Assembly (NCBI RefSeq): GCF_002174125.1 | Contig: NZ_NEXX01000007.1 | Span: forward strand, 1 to 64,000 | DNA from: Acinetobacter populi | GTDB taxonomy: Bacteria > Pseudomonadota > Gammaproteobacteria > Pseudomonadales > Moraxellaceae | Length of the DNA stretch: 64,000 nt | Reading direction: 5' to 3' | Part shown: positions 9,698 through 21,414 of the stretch, piece by piece | Layout of the letters: every line of letters starts with the position of its first letter | Numbering within the stretch: the stretch's first letter is position 1 | Notes under the pieces: generated by a model | Database searches by the model: none | What the model saw: the letters and a program-made list of their open reading frames with translations, nothing else | Told to the model about the DNA's origin: nothing | Position numbers and translations under genes: made by a program

Positions 9698-12397
9698 TTA
9701 CACTCCTACCGCTTGTGCTTCGACTGAGATTGCTACAGGTTCGGCAAGAGATACTGTAGGTGCCTGACCAATCGGATAACCAATATAACCCGTTGGTAAG
9801 TATTCAATCACCTGAATCGGCAAGTTCACAATGCTGTCACCTGCTTTTACTGTAATACGCTGACCATCCTGCAAATTCAAGCGTGCTGCATCCTGTTCCC
9901 CAACTGCAAAAACAGCTTCGGGAATACGAGATTGCATGGCAGGTGTTTTCACCGTAAATTCACCTGAAGCAAAAATATGATGCATCGGTACCAGACGGAA
10001 AACATCCGGATTTTCAACGACAGCATTTGGTGCCACATAACTACGCGCAGGACGTTTTGGCAAACGATCAAATAAACGCACGCCAGAATCACCGCCTTTT
10101 AAGTGACCACCAACTTCATCCTGATATTTATTCCAGGATTGTGGTGAGTTCCAACCCGGTGCCCATGCAAATGGAATCAGTGAAGATTCTTTTTGTGGAC
10201 CAACATAACCTTCCATAGAGAAAGTCAAGGCAGAATCAACATCAACCGGCTGTTTGGGTTCATGCACAGAAATAGGTGCACGCATTGCGGTACGACCAGA
10301 ATAACGGCGTGGTTCACGAGCAATTTTCAGACCATGAATACGATAATTGGCATCAGGTGCAACCTCACGTACAGCTTCCAGTTGCGGTGTAGAACGCGCC
10401 ACATCTTCAATCACATGATCCAGCAAGGTCCATGAAATCTCACGACCATCCAGTTCAGTTTTAATGGCATGCAACCAGCGCCAAGATTCCTTGATCACAT
10501 ATTCAGGTTTGTAATAAGCAGGATCATAAACTTGGTAGAAGCGTTGTGCACGACCTTCCTGACTCACGACTGTACCATCACCTTCGGCAAAGCTGGCCGC
10601 AGACAAGACATAATCAGACGCTTTTACTGTTTCGGTTTCACTGTGATCCAGTGTAATGACACATTGTGCTTTATTGAGCGCAGCTTTAACTTGTACCGCA
10701 GGTAAACGACGGAAAAGGTCATTTTCGATAATCACCACTGTGTCGTAATCTTGTGCAAATGCCTGTTCCAGACTTAAACCACCGAAAATTGCCAAGCCCA
10801 TTGAATTGACTTCTGGTACAGTCAGGCTTAAGCCAGCAGGTTCACCCAAGGCTTGTGCAACTGCTGCTGCTGCCTCGATGATTGCCGGATCCTGTAAACT
10901 GGTGCCTGAAATCACCAATGGTTTTTTCGCAGCTTTTAAGGTATCTGCCATAGTTTGTGCAAATGCTTTTGCATCATCAGCCAAACCAGTCAGTGTTTCA
11001 CCTTTTAATGCAGCAGCCACGGCAAAACCTAAACGGGCAATATCATTCGGCGATGCAACCACTTCTGCTTCTGCAATATCAGACAAGCGAGTTTGTGTTG
11101 CTGCCAGAATATACACTGGTGATTTGGCATGTTGTCCGATACGTTGTACCGGTTCTGCCAGCCATTCCTGTGTGCGTTTTTCCGCTGCCATTTGCTTGGC
11201 TTTGTTTTTTGCTGCCTGACGTACCGACAATGCCATACGTGGTGCAGTCTGGGTTAAATCTTCGCCCAGAATCAATACCGCATCGTAGCTTTCTACTTCA
11301 CGCATACCAGGATTATAAATCCCTTCACTTTGCATGATGTCCGCAGCCAGTTCCACCAGAGATTGTTCTTTCTGACTCATCCCAGTGGAGTAATGCTCAC
11401 GTCCTACCAGTTCACGAAGTGCATAGTTGGATTCCAGACTGGCACGTGGTGAACCAATACCGAGGACTTTTTTGCCTTTTAAGTTGAGTAACACCTGATC
11501 CAGTGCTTCATCAGTGGATAAAGTCACCACATTGCCATTGGCACGTAATTGTGGCTGACGTGGACGATCGGTACGGTTGACATAACCAGTACCAAAACGT
11601 CCTTTATCACACAGGAAGTATTGATTGACTTCACCATTAAAACGGTTTTCGACACGACGTAATTCACCATAGCGTTCACCCGGTGAAATATTACAACCGG
11701 AAGAACAGCCCTGACATACGCTAGGCGCATACTGCATGTCCCATTTACGGTTATAACGTTCGGAATGAGTTTTATCGGTAAATACACCTGTTGGACAAAC
11801 TTCGGTCAGGTTGCCTGAAAATTCCGATTCCAGCGTACCTGATTCAGGACGGCCAAAATAAACCCGAGATGCATTGGCATACACACCAAAGTCGGTGCCG
11901 CCAGCATAATCCTTGTAGTAACGCACACAACGATAGCACGCGATACAACGATTCATTTCATGTGCAATAAACGAACCCAGTTCCTGATTATGATGGGTAC
12001 GTTTGGTGAAACGATAGCGACGACGATCATGTTGTGTCATCACTGTCATATCTTGTAAATGACAATGACCACCCTCTTCACACACTGGACAATCGTGTGG
12101 ATGGTTGGTCATTAGTAATTCAACAATCGAAGCACGGAAATCAACTGCTTCTTTGTCTTCAATCGAAATATAGGTATTGTCAGCCGCTGGTGTCATACAT
12201 GACATCACCAGACGTCCGCGTGTGTCTTCAGGATTTGCATACTGCGTGACTGCACATTGACGACAAGAACCAACTGAACCTAAGGATGGGTGCCAACAAA
12301 AATAAGGAATATCAATCCCCAGAGACAAACATGCTTGTAGCAGGTTCTCTGAGCCATTGACCTCATATTGTTTTCCATCGACATGAATTGTAGCCAT
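9698..12397 (-). CDS. nuoG: NADH-quinone oxidoreductase subunit G
   Basis: This 899-residue peripheral-arm subunit combines an N-terminal [2Fe-2S] ferredoxin domain ([18 protein letters not shown]), a Cys/His segment ([15 protein letters not shown]), a ferredoxin-like motif [17 protein letters not shown], and a molybdopterin-oxidoreductase-like body that has lost its cofactor role. [10 protein letters not shown] near residue 230, with a further Cys in FLCDKGRFG, supplies the ligands of the extra cluster N7 found in E. coli. The C-terminal half is a degenerate MopB domain, as usual. It is 12 bp downstream of nuoF and 2 bp upstream of nuoH. Confidence 0.97.
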   Translation of the reverse strand: MATIHVDGKQYEVNGSENLLQACLSLGIDIPYFCWHPSLGSVGSCRQCAVTQYANPEDTRGRLVMSCMTPAADNTYISIEDKEAVDFRASIVELLMTNHPHDCPVCEEGGHCHLQDMTVMTQHDRRRYRFTKRTHHNQELGSFIAHEMNRCIACYRCVRYYKDYAGGTDFGVYANASRVYFGRPESGTLESEFSGNLTEVCPTGVFTDKTHSERYNRKWDMQYAPSVCQGCSSGCNISPGERYGELRRVENRFNGEVNQYFLCDKGRFGTGYVNRTDRPRQPQLRANGNVVTLSTDEALDQVLLNLKGKKVLGIGSPRASLESNYALRELVGREHYSTGMSQKEQSLVELAADIMQSEGIYNPGMREVESYDAVLILGEDLTQTAPRMALSVRQAAKNKAKQMAAEKRTQEWLAEPVQRIGQHAKSPVYILAATQTRLSDIAEAEVVASPNDIARLGFAVAAALKGETLTGLADDAKAFAQTMADTLKAAKKPLVISGTSLQDPAIIEAAAAVAQALGEPAGLSLTVPEVNSMGLAIFGGLSLEQAFAQDYDTVVIIENDLFRRLPAVQVKAALNKAQCVITLDHSETETVKASDYVLSAASFAEGDGTVVSQEGRAQRFYQVYDPAYYKPEYVIKESWRWLHAIKTELDGREISWTLLDHVIEDVARSTPQLEAVREVAPDANYRIHGLKIAREPRRYSGRTAMRAPISVHEPKQPVDVDSALTFSMEGYVGPQKESSLIPFAWAPGWNSPQSWNKYQDEVGGHLKGGDSGVRLFDRLPKRPARSYVAPNAVVENPDVFRLVPMHHIFASGEFTVKTPAMQSRIPEAVFAVGEQDAARLNLQDGQRITVKAGDSIVNLPIQVIEYLPTGYIGYPIGQAPTVSLAEPVAISVEAQAVGV

Positions 12398-12408
12398 AGT
12401 CGAATTCC

Positions 12409-13740
12409 TTAAACTTGTTCAACGTGGCTGGCTTGAGCAACCGGACGATTGGTCACTTTTGCTTCAAACTCGCTACGGAAATATTTTAATGCACCCATTA
12501 ACGGTTCCATTGCACCGGGCGCATGGGCACAGAAGGTTTTACCAATCCATAATTTTCTGGTGAGTTCCTGAAGATGCTGTATATCTTCCATGGTGCCGTC
12601 ACCATTTTCGAGGGCTTTAAGTGCTTTTACTGCCCATGGTAAACCATCACGACATGGGGTACACCAGCCACAGGATTCACGTGCAAAAAACTCTTCAAGA
12701 TTACGCACTGCGGAAACCATACACTGGGTTTCATCAACCACCATCAGCAGGCATGTCCCCAAACGTGAACCTGCTTTCATGATACTTTCCGAGTCCATCG
12801 GCAGATCAATGTGCTCTGCGGCAAGAAAGTCGGTCGATGCACCACCCGGTAACCATGCTTTAAGTTTCAGACCATCGCGCATACCGCCGGCATGCTCTTC
12901 GATCACTTCACGTGCGGTAGTACCAAATGGCAATTCCCATAGTCCCGGGAAATTGACTTTACCGGAAGCACCATAGATTTTTGTGCCTGGATCTTTGGAT
13001 TTACCAGCCGATAAGCCGATATACCATTCTGGACCACGGAGCATAATCGCTGGCAAGTTATTATAAGTTTCCACGTTATTCACGATGGTTGGGCGACCCC
13101 ATGCACCTGCAACCTGCGGAAATGGTGGTTTGGTCCGTGGATTGGCACGACGCCCTTCCAGCGAGTTGATCAATGCGGTTTCTTCACCACAGATATAACG
13201 TCCTGCACCGGTATGCACATGTAAGTCAAAATTCCAGCCAGTTCCCAGAATATTTTCACCGAGATAACCTTTGGCACGAATTTGTTCCAGTGCTTCATTC
13301 AAATACTTCGCCGCTTCAATATATTCACCGCGAATAAAGATATAGCCCTGAGTCGCTTCAAGGGTATAACCTGCAATCAACATACCTTCAATTAATTGAT
13401 GTGGCAAACGCTCCATCAACAAGCGGTCTTTAAAGGTTCCAGGTTCCATCTCATCGGCATTACAGATCAAATAGCGCGGACCACCGTCATTCGGTGCCAT
13501 CAACGACCATTTGATTCCGGCAGGGAAACCTGCACCACCACGCCCTTTGACTGTAGCAGCTTTCACTACTTCCAGTACTTCTGAAGGTTGCATGGCAATG
13601 GCCTTTTTAAAGCCAGCATAACCTTCCAGTGCTTCATAATCATCTGCACTGCGAACATGATCCTGTTTGCTTAAACGCCATGTTAAAGGATGCGTTTCCG
13701 GATTGCCGTCGCCATAAATCGGTTTTGGTTCAGTATTCAT
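12409..13740 (-). CDS. nuoF: NADH-quinone oxidoreductase subunit F (NADH/FMN binding)
   Basis: The 443-residue subunit oxidises NADH with FMN and passes electrons through cluster N3. [16 protein letters not shown] (about 65-80) is the FMN/NADH glycine-rich loop, [19 protein letters not shown] the second nucleotide-binding motif, and [12 protein letters not shown] plus a distal Cys in TFCAHAPG the four N3 ligands. The start overlaps the nuoE stop by 4 bp, as expected for two subunits that form the NADH dehydrogenase module. Confidence 0.98.
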   Translation of the reverse strand: MNTEPKPIYGDGNPETHPLTWRLSKQDHVRSADDYEALEGYAGFKKAIAMQPSEVLEVVKAATVKGRGGAGFPAGIKWSLMAPNDGGPRYLICNADEMEPGTFKDRLLMERLPHQLIEGMLIAGYTLEATQGYIFIRGEYIEAAKYLNEALEQIRAKGYLGENILGTGWNFDLHVHTGAGRYICGEETALINSLEGRRANPRTKPPFPQVAGAWGRPTIVNNVETYNNLPAIMLRGPEWYIGLSAGKSKDPGTKIYGASGKVNFPGLWELPFGTTAREVIEEHAGGMRDGLKLKAWLPGGASTDFLAAEHIDLPMDSESIMKAGSRLGTCLLMVVDETQCMVSAVRNLEEFFARESCGWCTPCRDGLPWAVKALKALENGDGTMEDIQHLQELTRKLWIGKTFCAHAPGAMEPLMGALKYFRSEFEAKVTNRPVAQASHVEQV

Positions 13741-14246
13741 ACATACTTCTCCAATAACTGTTTGACCGAAGATACAGCAACTAGACCATGTGTATCTTCA
13801 TCAATCATAAGTGTTGGTCCTTTGTCGCAATTACCCAGACAGCAAATTGGCAACAAGGTAAAACGTCCATCGGCAGTGGTCTGACCAAACTGGATACCCA
13901 GTTCACGCTGGAATGCTTCTGCCAGTGTTTCAGCACCCATCAGAAAGCAGGCGATAGAATCACACAATAAAATCACATGACGGCCTACGGGACGACGGTA
14001 GATGCGGTTATAGAATGTTGCCACACCTTCAAGATCTGCCACAGTAATACCCAGCAGTTGTGCAATGGCATTCACCTGTGCATCATCAACCCAGCCATTA
14101 CGGCGCTGTACACATTTCAAGGCATCCAGTGACGCTGCACGTGGATCCGGATAATGGTGAATGTGATGATCAATCTCGTGAATTTCTTCACTGGTCAAAA
14201 TCCCTTCCACATTCACACGAGGCTTTTTATCAGTCAAAATCATCAT
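13737..14246 (-). CDS. nuoE: NADH-quinone oxidoreductase subunit E
   Basis: This 169-residue thioredoxin-fold subunit holds the [2Fe-2S] cluster N1a. Its four ligands appear as [10 protein letters not shown] (first two) and [10 protein letters not shown] (second two). The N-terminal helical region ends at [20 protein letters not shown]. It lies 12 bp after nuoCD and overlaps nuoF by 4 bp. Confidence 0.97.
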   Translation of the reverse strand: MMILTDKKPRVNVEGILTSEEIHEIDHHIHHYPDPRAASLDALKCVQRRNGWVDDAQVNAIAQLLGITVADLEGVATFYNRIYRRPVGRHVILLCDSIACFLMGAETLAEAFQRELGIQFGQTTADGRFTLLPICCLGNCDKGPTLMIDEDTHGLVAVSSVKQLLEKYV

Positions 14247-14258
14247 AATACGTTACCC

Positions 14259-16043
14259 CTAGCGATCCACATCTGCCATAACCACGTCAATGGTTGCCAA
14301 ATAAATGATTAAGTCAGAAACCAAACTACCGTTAATCACTGAAGGAATTTGCTGTAAGTGCGTGAATGTCGGTGTACGGATACGGGTACGATAACTCATG
14401 GTTGCCTTATCCGACGTCAGGTAATAGGTACTTGCACCTTTCACCACTTCTGCCATAAATGACGACTCGCCCGCAGGCATAACAGGTCCCCATGACACAC
14501 TCAGGAAGTGCGTAATCAAGGTTTCAATATCCTGTAAAGTCTTGTCTTTTGGCGGTGGAACAGCCAGTGGATGATCTGCCTTATAAGGACCTGATGGCAT
14601 ATGATCCAGACACTGTTTAACAATCTTCAATGATTCACGAATTTCATGGAAATGCACCATGACACGGGCAAACGCATCGCCTTCATACTCAACAGGGACT
14701 TCAAAATCATAATTTTCGTAACCACTGTATGGACGATATTTGCGCACATCAAAATCAATACCCGTAGCACGTAAACCTGTACCTGTTACACCCCATGCCA
14801 GTGCAGACTTGGCATCATACTGTGCCACATTCTTGGTACGTCCCTGAAACACGGAGTTTTTCAATGCTGCTTTGTGGTATTCGTCCAGACGTTTTGGCAT
14901 CCAGTCCAGAATATCCTTGATCAGCTTTTGCCAGTTATTCGGCAAATCATGCGCTGTGCCACCGATACGGAACCAGGCCGGATGCATACGGAAACCAGTA
15001 ATCGCTTCAATCGCATCATAAATTTTCTGACGGTCGGCAAACATATAAAATACCGGTGTCATACCACCGGTATCTTGAATTGCTGTTCCGATATAAAGCA
15101 AGTGGTTATTGATACGGAATAATTCACACAGCATGACACGAATACATTGCGCACGATCCGGCACAGTGATTCCTGCCATTTGCTCAACAGCCATCACATA
15201 CGGCATGTTTTGTGCAACACCACCGAGATAATCAACACGGTCGGTATATGGAATGAATGAATGCCATGTTTGACGTTCAGCCATTTTTTCCACACCACGA
15301 TGGTGATAACCGATATCCGGCACACAATCCAGCACTTCTTCGCCATCAAGCTGCAAGATCACACGGAATGCCCCGTGTGCAGAAGGATGGTTTGGCCCAA
15401 GGTTCAGGAACATAAAGTCCTCATCCTTATTGCCGCGCTTTAAGCCCCAGTCTTCAGGTACAAAGCGTAAATGTTCCTGTTCAAAATCCTGTTTGGCCTG
15501 ATTCTGCATATACGGAGTATATTCAGTCGCACGTGCAGAATATTCCTTACGTAGCGGATGACCTTCCCAATAAGTTGGCAACAGAATACGACGTAACATC
15601 GGATGACCATCGAACTTGATACCGAACATGTCATACGCTTCACGTTCATACCAGTTGGCATTTGGCCAGATATTGGTGGCAGTCGGAACATTCAAATCAT
15701 CTTCATTCAGCGCGACTTTGATCCGGATATCGCTATTACGTTCCAGCGACAACAGGTGATAGAACACGGTAAAATCTGATGCAGGCAATCCTTCACGATG
15801 TGTACGCAAGCGCTCATCCATTGCAGACAAGTCAAATAGCATCACATAAGGACGTGGAACTGTCCTTAAAAACATCAGAACTTCGAGTATGCGAGAACGC
15901 TCAACCCAGACAGTCGGGAAATTATCAAACGTCGTTTGCACGTAGAAGTTTTCACCAAACTTGGTTTTTAACTCTTCTACAATTGCAAATGCTGGACGTG
16001 TATCCACTTCCGCTTCTGGCATAGCAATTTCAGTTTCAGCCAT
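14259..16043 (-). CDS. nuoC: NADH-quinone oxidoreductase fused subunits C and D
   Basis: The 594-residue protein is the natural NuoC-NuoD fusion (nuoCD) found in many gammaproteobacteria. Residues about 1-190 are the 30-kDa NuoC domain ([20 protein letters not shown] signature), and about 205-594 are the 49-kDa NuoD domain, related to [NiFe] hydrogenase large subunits. The latter shows [20 protein letters not shown] with the quinone-site His, and [21 protein letters not shown]. The 90-bp gap to nuoB is the longest in the operon and holds no gene. The stop is 12 bp before nuoE. Confidence 0.97.
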   Translation of the reverse strand: MAETEIAMPEAEVDTRPAFAIVEELKTKFGENFYVQTTFDNFPTVWVERSRILEVLMFLRTVPRPYVMLFDLSAMDERLRTHREGLPASDFTVFYHLLSLERNSDIRIKVALNEDDLNVPTATNIWPNANWYEREAYDMFGIKFDGHPMLRRILLPTYWEGHPLRKEYSARATEYTPYMQNQAKQDFEQEHLRFVPEDWGLKRGNKDEDFMFLNLGPNHPSAHGAFRVILQLDGEEVLDCVPDIGYHHRGVEKMAERQTWHSFIPYTDRVDYLGGVAQNMPYVMAVEQMAGITVPDRAQCIRVMLCELFRINNHLLYIGTAIQDTGGMTPVFYMFADRQKIYDAIEAITGFRMHPAWFRIGGTAHDLPNNWQKLIKDILDWMPKRLDEYHKAALKNSVFQGRTKNVAQYDAKSALAWGVTGTGLRATGIDFDVRKYRPYSGYENYDFEVPVEYEGDAFARVMVHFHEIRESLKIVKQCLDHMPSGPYKADHPLAVPPPKDKTLQDIETLITHFLSVSWGPVMPAGESSFMAEVVKGASTYYLTSDKATMSYRTRIRTPTFTHLQQIPSVINGSLVSDLIIYLATIDVVMADVDR

Positions 16044-16132
16044 TGGCTTGGCTTCCTATTTTTAAAAAAATTCGGTTCGCTAAACTGACAATACTGTGCA
16101 GATGCACAGTCATTTTGTTTTTGTCAGCTCTA

Positions 16133-16810
16133 TTACTTAATTTCATCCATTGAACGCAAGTTTTTCACTGCGATACGTTCGGCATTTTTGCGGTCACGTT
16201 CAGGCATCATCTTCGGCTTGTAAACAGGCTTGAGATCATCACCAATGACGGCAGATAAAGGACGACGTTCCAACTGAATTTGGTCTTGTAATAGCAACAA
16301 TGCTTGAATCAATGCTTCAGGACGTGGCGGACAGCCTGGTACATAAACATCGACAGGAATAATTTTATCCACACCCTGTACAACGGAATAGATATCGTAC
16401 ATACCGCCAGAGTTTGCACAGGCACCCATTGAGATTACCCATTTCGGTTCCAGCATCTGTTCATAAAGGCGCTGAATAACCGGAGCCATTTTGATAAAGC
16501 AGGTTCCCGCAACAATCATCAGATCTGCCTGACGTGGCGATGCACGAATAACTTCTGCACCAAAACGTGACATATCATGCACGCCTGTCAAAGTCGTTGC
16601 ATATTCGACATAACAGCAGGAGGTACCAAAGTTAAATGGCCAAACCGAGTTTTTACGTCCCCAGTTGACCGCAGTATGCGCAATGTCTTCCAACTTGGTG
16701 AGGAAGACATTTTTATTCACTTCATCTTCAAGCGGGTCATTAACCACTTGACGCTCTTGAAGAGGATATTGATCCGCATTAGGATTCGCACGGGTAAGGG
16801 TATATTTCAT
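16133..16810 (-). CDS. nuoB: NADH-quinone oxidoreductase subunit B (cluster N2)
   Basis: This 225-residue PSST subunit binds the terminal [4Fe-4S] cluster N2 that reduces ubiquinone. The ligand motifs SCCYVEY (about 65-71), AGTCFIKM and [15 protein letters not shown] are present, including the adjacent cysteine pair typical of N2. It starts 6 bp after the nuoA stop. Length matches gammaproteobacterial NuoB. Confidence 0.97.
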   Translation of the reverse strand: MKYTLTRANPNADQYPLQERQVVNDPLEDEVNKNVFLTKLEDIAHTAVNWGRKNSVWPFNFGTSCCYVEYATTLTGVHDMSRFGAEVIRASPRQADLMIVAGTCFIKMAPVIQRLYEQMLEPKWVISMGACANSGGMYDIYSVVQGVDKIIPVDVYVPGCPPRPEALIQALLLLQDQIQLERRPLSAVIGDDLKPVYKPKMMPERDRKNAERIAVKNLRSMDEIK

Positions 16811-16816
16811 CCCGTA

Positions 16817-17368
16817 TTACTCCTTACTATTTTTGAGAGATTCAAGCTTAACCTGAGGGTGTTTCACTGCTGATTGTGCAGGAACTTTACCTGTAGGATC
16901 TTGAACAAGCTCATCAATGGAATTAAATCGTGTAATCTCAGCAATATCCATATTTGGTGAACCAATTTTCGGCTTAATGCCGGCAGCCTTACGACGATCT
17001 GAAGGTGCCCAGTTTAATGCACCGGTACTCATCTCGTAGACCAGACCAATCAATAACACCAAAATAAAAACAGCTGCCGTGGTAAAACCTATCCAACCCA
17101 CTTCGCGGACAGAGGTAGACCATGCATAAAGATACAGTGCCTCCAAATCGAACACCACGAAGAAAATTGCAACAAGATAGAACTTGGCAGACAAACGAAT
17201 ACGTGCACCACCGGCACTTACTACGCCTGATTCAAACTGGTCCTGTTTTGCACGCCCCCAGGATTTTCCACCCAGTAGCAAAGGCACAGTTAACATAAAG
17301 GCACATAAAAATGCGACGCCAATGACAAAAGCTATAGTAGCCCAATCGTAGGGAGTAATGGCACTCAT
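16817..17368 (-). CDS. nuoA: NADH-quinone oxidoreductase subunit A, first gene of nuo operon
   Basis: This is the 183-residue membrane subunit of complex I, with three helices and the conserved KFYLVAIFFVVFDLEALYLY segment carrying membrane acidic residues. I chose the ATG at 17368 (protein begins MSAITPYDW), which follows GGAG by 10 bp. The longer reading from a TTG at 17398 lacks a ribosome binding site. The C-terminal extension after about residue 125 is longer than in E. coli and polar. It opens the nuo operon; the promoter must lie in 17369-17692. Confidence 0.95.
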   Translation of the reverse strand: MSAITPYDWATIAFVIGVAFLCAFMLTVPLLLGGKSWGRAKQDQFESGVVSAGGARIRLSAKFYLVAIFFVVFDLEALYLYAWSTSVREVGWIGFTTAAVFILVLLIGLVYEMSTGALNWAPSDRRKAAGIKPKIGSPNMDIAEITRFNSIDELVQDPTGKVPAQSAVKHPQVKLESLKNSKE

Positions 17369-17692
17369 GCGGGGATGACTCCTGGCAGGCCTATTCAATA
17401 TTTAAGAATCGAGTGTATTTGGCCCCAAAATACACCAAACACATTAATAAAATCTTATTTATTGTACTGATTTTGAGATAAGGTTTCTAGAGATAAGTCT
17501 TATACTTTCGCAGCAATTTATTTTTGACCTTATCGCCTTTTTTCAAATAAGATACATTATCAACAAAATTACCTTTTATTTTCTATATTTTTCAATTAAT
17601 TAAAAGGATTTTACCAATATTTAGTAGTGGATTTTCCGATAAATTATTATTTATCCCGAGTATTTTAGTTTACTTTTGTTTGGTATAATTTT
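17369..17692. other. Intergenic region with divergent promoters for nuo and the GGDEF gene; no gene seen
   Basis: This strongly AT-rich stretch of about 320 bp has no open frame of note. On the minus strand a TACAAT hexamer at 17466-17461 is a plausible -10 for nuoA without a convincing -35. No riboswitch-like or terminator structure was recognised. Confidence 0.4.
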
Positions 17693-19177
17693 ATGCAAAT
17701 TCCAAACCATTCTGTGATTATGACAACGTTTGTTCGATCTTCTCGAATAATTTCACCATTCACTTTGGTCATGCTACGTTTTGTTGTGATTGCCGTTGCA
17801 ATTTTTATTGGTGCTTTGATCGGAATCTGGTCACGCCCCTCTTCGTTTCTAGCCTTTTTCTGGCCTGCAAATGCTTTATTGCTAGGCCTTTTATTACGAT
17901 TTCCCTCCTTACAGCGTGTTGAAAGCATTATTGGGGCAGTTATTGGATTTTTCGCTGCCGACCTGCTTACCGGGAGTAATTTCCCATTAACAGTTGGACT
18001 AACATTCGCCAATCTGATCAATGTCGTTACTGCTCTTTTCTTAATGCGTTTTTTTCACTTACATTATAAACAATATAATCATGGACTTACTTTCTTTTAT
18101 ATTTTAATACTGATCACCATAAGTAGTGCGCTCGGTGCTTTTGCAGCAATTTCCATCGTCCCCTACTTACCACAATCCTTTATGAATAGTGCCTATCTAT
18201 TTTATGAATTTATTTTGTGGTGGACTGGTGAAATGCAGAATATGGTTTTATTTCTACCGTTGATTCTGGCATTTCCCACCTTAAAACAGTTTAAAAATTT
18301 CTATTTTTCAATCAATACCAAGATCTTTAAATGGGCCAATATTATCCCCCTTATTCTAGTGGCACTCTCCACACTGCTTGCTGCAATTGTAGATGGTCCG
18401 GGGACACTCGCATTTCCCATTGCCGCACTCATCTGGGCAGCTTTACGGTATAACTTTTTTAGTTTAGCACTTATCAATGCCATTATTTGTGTTGCTTTAT
18501 TCTACAATCTTAACCTTTTACATCCGGATGTACCGATAAATCAATATTTGTCGGTTACTGTGTCCGTCCGTATTGGTCTTTTAATGCTGATGATTTCCTC
18601 ATTAACGGTATGTCTGGTGAGCACCAACCGGCGCTTTTTGTTTAAGGAACTACTCTTTTTGGTCGAACATGATTCGCTGACCAAGACCATGTCCAGACAT
18701 CACTTTATGCAATCAGCGCAAAATTTGCTCAATAAATCACAAAATAAATCACATGAACTGGCCTTGCTGATGATCGACATTGATCACTTCAAAAAGATTA
18801 ATGATCTCTATGGCCATCAAATCGGCGATCTGGCATTACAACATTTTGCCCAGATGACCCAAAGCACATTAAGAGACAGCGATTTATTTGGACGAATTGG
18901 CGGTGAGGAATTTGCCATTCTGCTCGATCAAACTTCATCTGCACAAGCCGAATTAATTGCACTGCAACTTCAGGATGCTTTAACCCATCATCCTTTACGT
19001 CTTAATGATGAACAACATATTACCATTGAGTTGAGTATTGGCTTATTTCATGTCGAAAACCTAAGTGATATCTATCACCTCGATCATTTGATTCACCGCG
19101 CCGACCAGGCACTTTATCAAGCCAAACGTGAAGGGCGTAACCGTATTTGTATTATTCAACAATCAGAAAGCTATTAG
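17693..19177 (+). CDS. Membrane-bound diguanylate cyclase (MASE1-GGDEF)
   Basis: This 494-residue protein makes cyclic di-GMP from two GTP. About residues 15-310 are a MASE1-type integral membrane sensor with eight or more helices. About 325-490 are a GGDEF domain with DSLTKTMSRHHF at its start, the active-site GGEEF in RIGGEEFAILL, and an RDSD inhibitory I-site five residues before it. So it should be an active, product-inhibited cyclase. The ATG at 17693 has no good Shine-Dalgarno; an internal ATG at 17720 is an alternative. It stands alone between nuoA and a small unknown gene. The signal sensed is unknown. Confidence 0.9.
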   Translation: MQIPNHSVIMTTFVRSSRIISPFTLVMLRFVVIAVAIFIGALIGIWSRPSSFLAFFWPANALLLGLLLRFPSLQRVESIIGAVIGFFAADLLTGSNFPLTVGLTFANLINVVTALFLMRFFHLHYKQYNHGLTFFYILILITISSALGAFAAISIVPYLPQSFMNSAYLFYEFILWWTGEMQNMVLFLPLILAFPTLKQFKNFYFSINTKIFKWANIIPLILVALSTLLAAIVDGPGTLAFPIAALIWAALRYNFFSLALINAIICVALFYNLNLLHPDVPINQYLSVTVSVRIGLLMLMISSLTVCLVSTNRRFLFKELLFLVEHDSLTKTMSRHHFMQSAQNLLNKSQNKSHELALLMIDIDHFKKINDLYGHQIGDLALQHFAQMTQSTLRDSDLFGRIGGEEFAILLDQTSSAQAELIALQLQDALTHHPLRLNDEQHITIELSIGLFHVENLSDIYHLDHLIHRADQALYQAKREGRNRICIIQQSESY

Positions 19178-19309
19178 CATTTTTTGATACGCAATTTTGC
19201 TGATGACAAACGTCTATTAGTTTCAAATAACGTCATTTGAATTTACAAAAAGATGCTTTTTATCTCCTTAAAAATCCTCTACTTTTATAAATAAATTAAA
19301 AGGAGAACA

Positions 19310-19666
19310 ATGATGTCTTTAAATTTTACCCATAAGCCCAATTACTTTTTCTTTGCACAAACCTTGGTTAATTTTCTGGTTAATAAAGTTGGAAAAAATC
19401 CAGGCGTTGAATTCAACTTTCCGCTTGCAGATATTTATGACGTTTTCCATCAGGATTTTGCAGCAACCACATCAAATCTGGAAGGTATCTTAAATATTGC
19501 CGATAATTATCATGTTGGCTCGAATGATCCTGAGCATCTGCTGATCTCATCCTATAAAATTGATGCAGAAGCCAATACCATCTCCTTCAAATTAAATGAA
19601 ACAGCGGTTCAAGCCTTGCAACAAGGACAAAGCATTATTGCACCGGATGCACATATTTACGAATAA
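19310..19666 (+). CDS. Small protein of unknown function (118 aa)
   Basis: I do not recognise this protein. It is soluble, mildly acidic, without a signal peptide or membrane segment, and begins with ATGATG after a strong AAGGAG site. The gene is monocistronic on the plus strand, converges with bfmS, and shares a bidirectional terminator with it. The good ribosome binding site and codon pattern indicate a real gene, probably restricted to Acinetobacter and relatives. Confidence 0.75.
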   Translation: MMSLNFTHKPNYFFFAQTLVNFLVNKVGKNPGVEFNFPLADIYDVFHQDFAATTSNLEGILNIADNYHVGSNDPEHLLISSYKIDAEANTISFKLNETAVQALQQGQSIIAPDAHIYE

Positions 19667-19691
19667 TTTTTCAACATGACATTCTTAGAAA

Positions 19692-19726
19692 AAAGCCCGA
19701 TTCTTAGATCGGGCTTTCTTTTTTAC
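19692..19726. terminator. Bidirectional terminator embedded in the 3' end of bfmS
   Basis: AAAGCCCGAT at 19693-19702 pairs with ATCGGGCTTT at 19708-19717. A run of T follows on the plus strand (19716-19724) and, read on the minus strand, after the other arm. The bfmS stop codon (19706-19704) sits in the loop, so the last codons of bfmS build one arm. It can end both bfmS and the 19310-19666 gene. Confidence 0.85.
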
Positions 19727-21371
19727 TACGTCTCGACTTTCTTTTATTCTCTGTAGATCTCATGGCCGGCCAGGTCATCACAAATCTTGCCCCACCGAGC
19801 AAAGGACTCTCGTCAACCGTAACTGAACCACCAAACCAGTAGGCAATACGACTCACAATAGACAATCCCAGACCATAACCACCCGAAGCTCGGGTACGAC
19901 TATCATCTAGGCGGGCAAATGCTTCAAATACTTTTTCACGATCTTTTTCGGGAATACCCGCACCATCATCTTCTACAGCAACAAATGCCATGCCGTTGTT
20001 TACGCCACCACTGACACGCACCGTTGAATTACAGTAACGTAAAGCATTACCAACAAAATTCTGGATCACTCGATGCAAATAACGGTACTCGGTTTCAACC
20101 ATAATGTCTTCTGCCGGCAACTGGCTAGTAATCTTTTTATCTTTTTTAATAACTTCTGTTTCCTGTAACACCTGTTCAAGCACACCTTTTAATGCAAAGG
20201 TCTCAATATGCAATGACGGTGTGCCCTGTTCCAGTTTGGCATAAGTCATGATCTCATCAATCAAACTATTTAATGCTTCAATATCCTTATCAATCATCTC
20301 CATTTGCTTGATACGGCTATCGTAGTCATCGGTATCTGCCAGCATTTCCATACCAAAACGTACTCTGGCAACCGGCGTACGTAACTCATGCGATACTGCC
20401 CGGGTTAACTCACGCTGTGCTTCAATCAATCGCTGGATATGCTCCGTCATCATATTGAAACTCAAGCCCAGATTGGCAACTTCATCACTGCCTTCAACTG
20501 TCACTCGGGTATCCAGATTACCGGAACGCACTTCATTCAACGCCTGTTTTACTTTTCCAATCTTATGCTCTAATGGGCGCATCAATGCATATACCCCCAA
20601 AATCAGCATAAACAGACTAAATAAGGTAATGCTGGCAAATAATCTAAACGGTAACCAGTTGAATACCGGCACAGGACCAAGCACCAGCACCTTATTCGGC
20701 ACATTGGTATAGGCAGACACTGCGGTAATCGTTGTGCCCTGCATGGTGGCACTATCACGATAAAGCAGTATCGTTTGTGTTTTATCCATACGCAAACGAC
20801 TTAACTGATCCATATCCAGATATAGATCAGACAAATTGCGAAAACTCAAAGGATAAGGGAAATAAGGTTGTAATTCTTTTAACCGCTGTTCTTCACTACC
20901 CGGATAATAAACCAGATCTTCCAAAATCAGGATCGGAATCATCTTAATCTGAACTTCAGATAGCTTATTGACCTGAATATGTAAATAGGCATCCGGAATC
21001 CCTTCAACCCGAGTATAAATATCACCCGTCGCAGTTTTGTCGTTATAACGCACGATGGCATGCTTTGAATCAAGCCGCCGTCTTTCGCTACGTGAAGTAT
21101 CGAGTTTGGCAGCTGGCACAAGGTCTAATGGTAGCTCCAGTACCCGCGAGACATCCATCATCCAATCTAACTGGCTTTGTGGTGTAGGTTGCCGCGCAAT
21201 TACTTGCGAAACGACATAAGCCACACCATCTGCCATTTCTTCGCGATAATCTTGTGCCCGTTGATAGTTAATCACCTGCACAATGATATACGCCAACAAC
21301 GCAACCAGTGCCACCAAACATACCAATCCTGTGTATATTCTCAAGAAAATACTATGTTTCAGAAATGACAC
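19704..21371 (-). CDS. bfmS: Sensor histidine kinase BfmS
   Basis: The 555-residue inner-membrane kinase is the partner of BfmR. It has TM1 at about 10-35, a periplasmic sensor of about 200 residues, TM2 at about 240-262, a HAMP linker, then a HisKA domain with phosphoacceptor His328 in AVSHELRTPVARV. A HATPase domain follows, with the N box QNFVGNALRYC, G1 VEDDGAGIPEK and G2 GGYGLGLSIV. In A. baumannii BfmRS controls capsule, biofilm pili, envelope stress and antibiotic tolerance, and BfmS mainly restrains BfmR. It is 43 bp downstream of bfmR. The C-terminus is basic (KRKSRRSKKE) and encoded inside a terminator. Confidence 0.92.
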   Translation of the reverse strand: MSFLKHSIFLRIYTGLVCLVALVALLAYIIVQVINYQRAQDYREEMADGVAYVVSQVIARQPTPQSQLDWMMDVSRVLELPLDLVPAAKLDTSRSERRRLDSKHAIVRYNDKTATGDIYTRVEGIPDAYLHIQVNKLSEVQIKMIPILILEDLVYYPGSEEQRLKELQPYFPYPLSFRNLSDLYLDMDQLSRLRMDKTQTILLYRDSATMQGTTITAVSAYTNVPNKVLVLGPVPVFNWLPFRLFASITLFSLFMLILGVYALMRPLEHKIGKVKQALNEVRSGNLDTRVTVEGSDEVANLGLSFNMMTEHIQRLIEAQRELTRAVSHELRTPVARVRFGMEMLADTDDYDSRIKQMEMIDKDIEALNSLIDEIMTYAKLEQGTPSLHIETFALKGVLEQVLQETEVIKKDKKITSQLPAEDIMVETEYRYLHRVIQNFVGNALRYCNSTVRVSGGVNNGMAFVAVEDDGAGIPEKDREKVFEAFARLDDSRTRASGGYGLGLSIVSRIAYWFGGSVTVDESPLLGGARFVMTWPAMRSTENKRKSRRSKKESPI

Positions 21372-21414
21372 TTGTAATCCTTATCATTGGCTAATATCGC
21401 TATAACCGTATGTT

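Noticed and set aside
10806..11219. 137-codon plus-strand frame inside nuoG
   Set aside because: Antisense to nuoG; composition mirrors the Ala/Lys-rich NuoG codons and no initiation signal is present.
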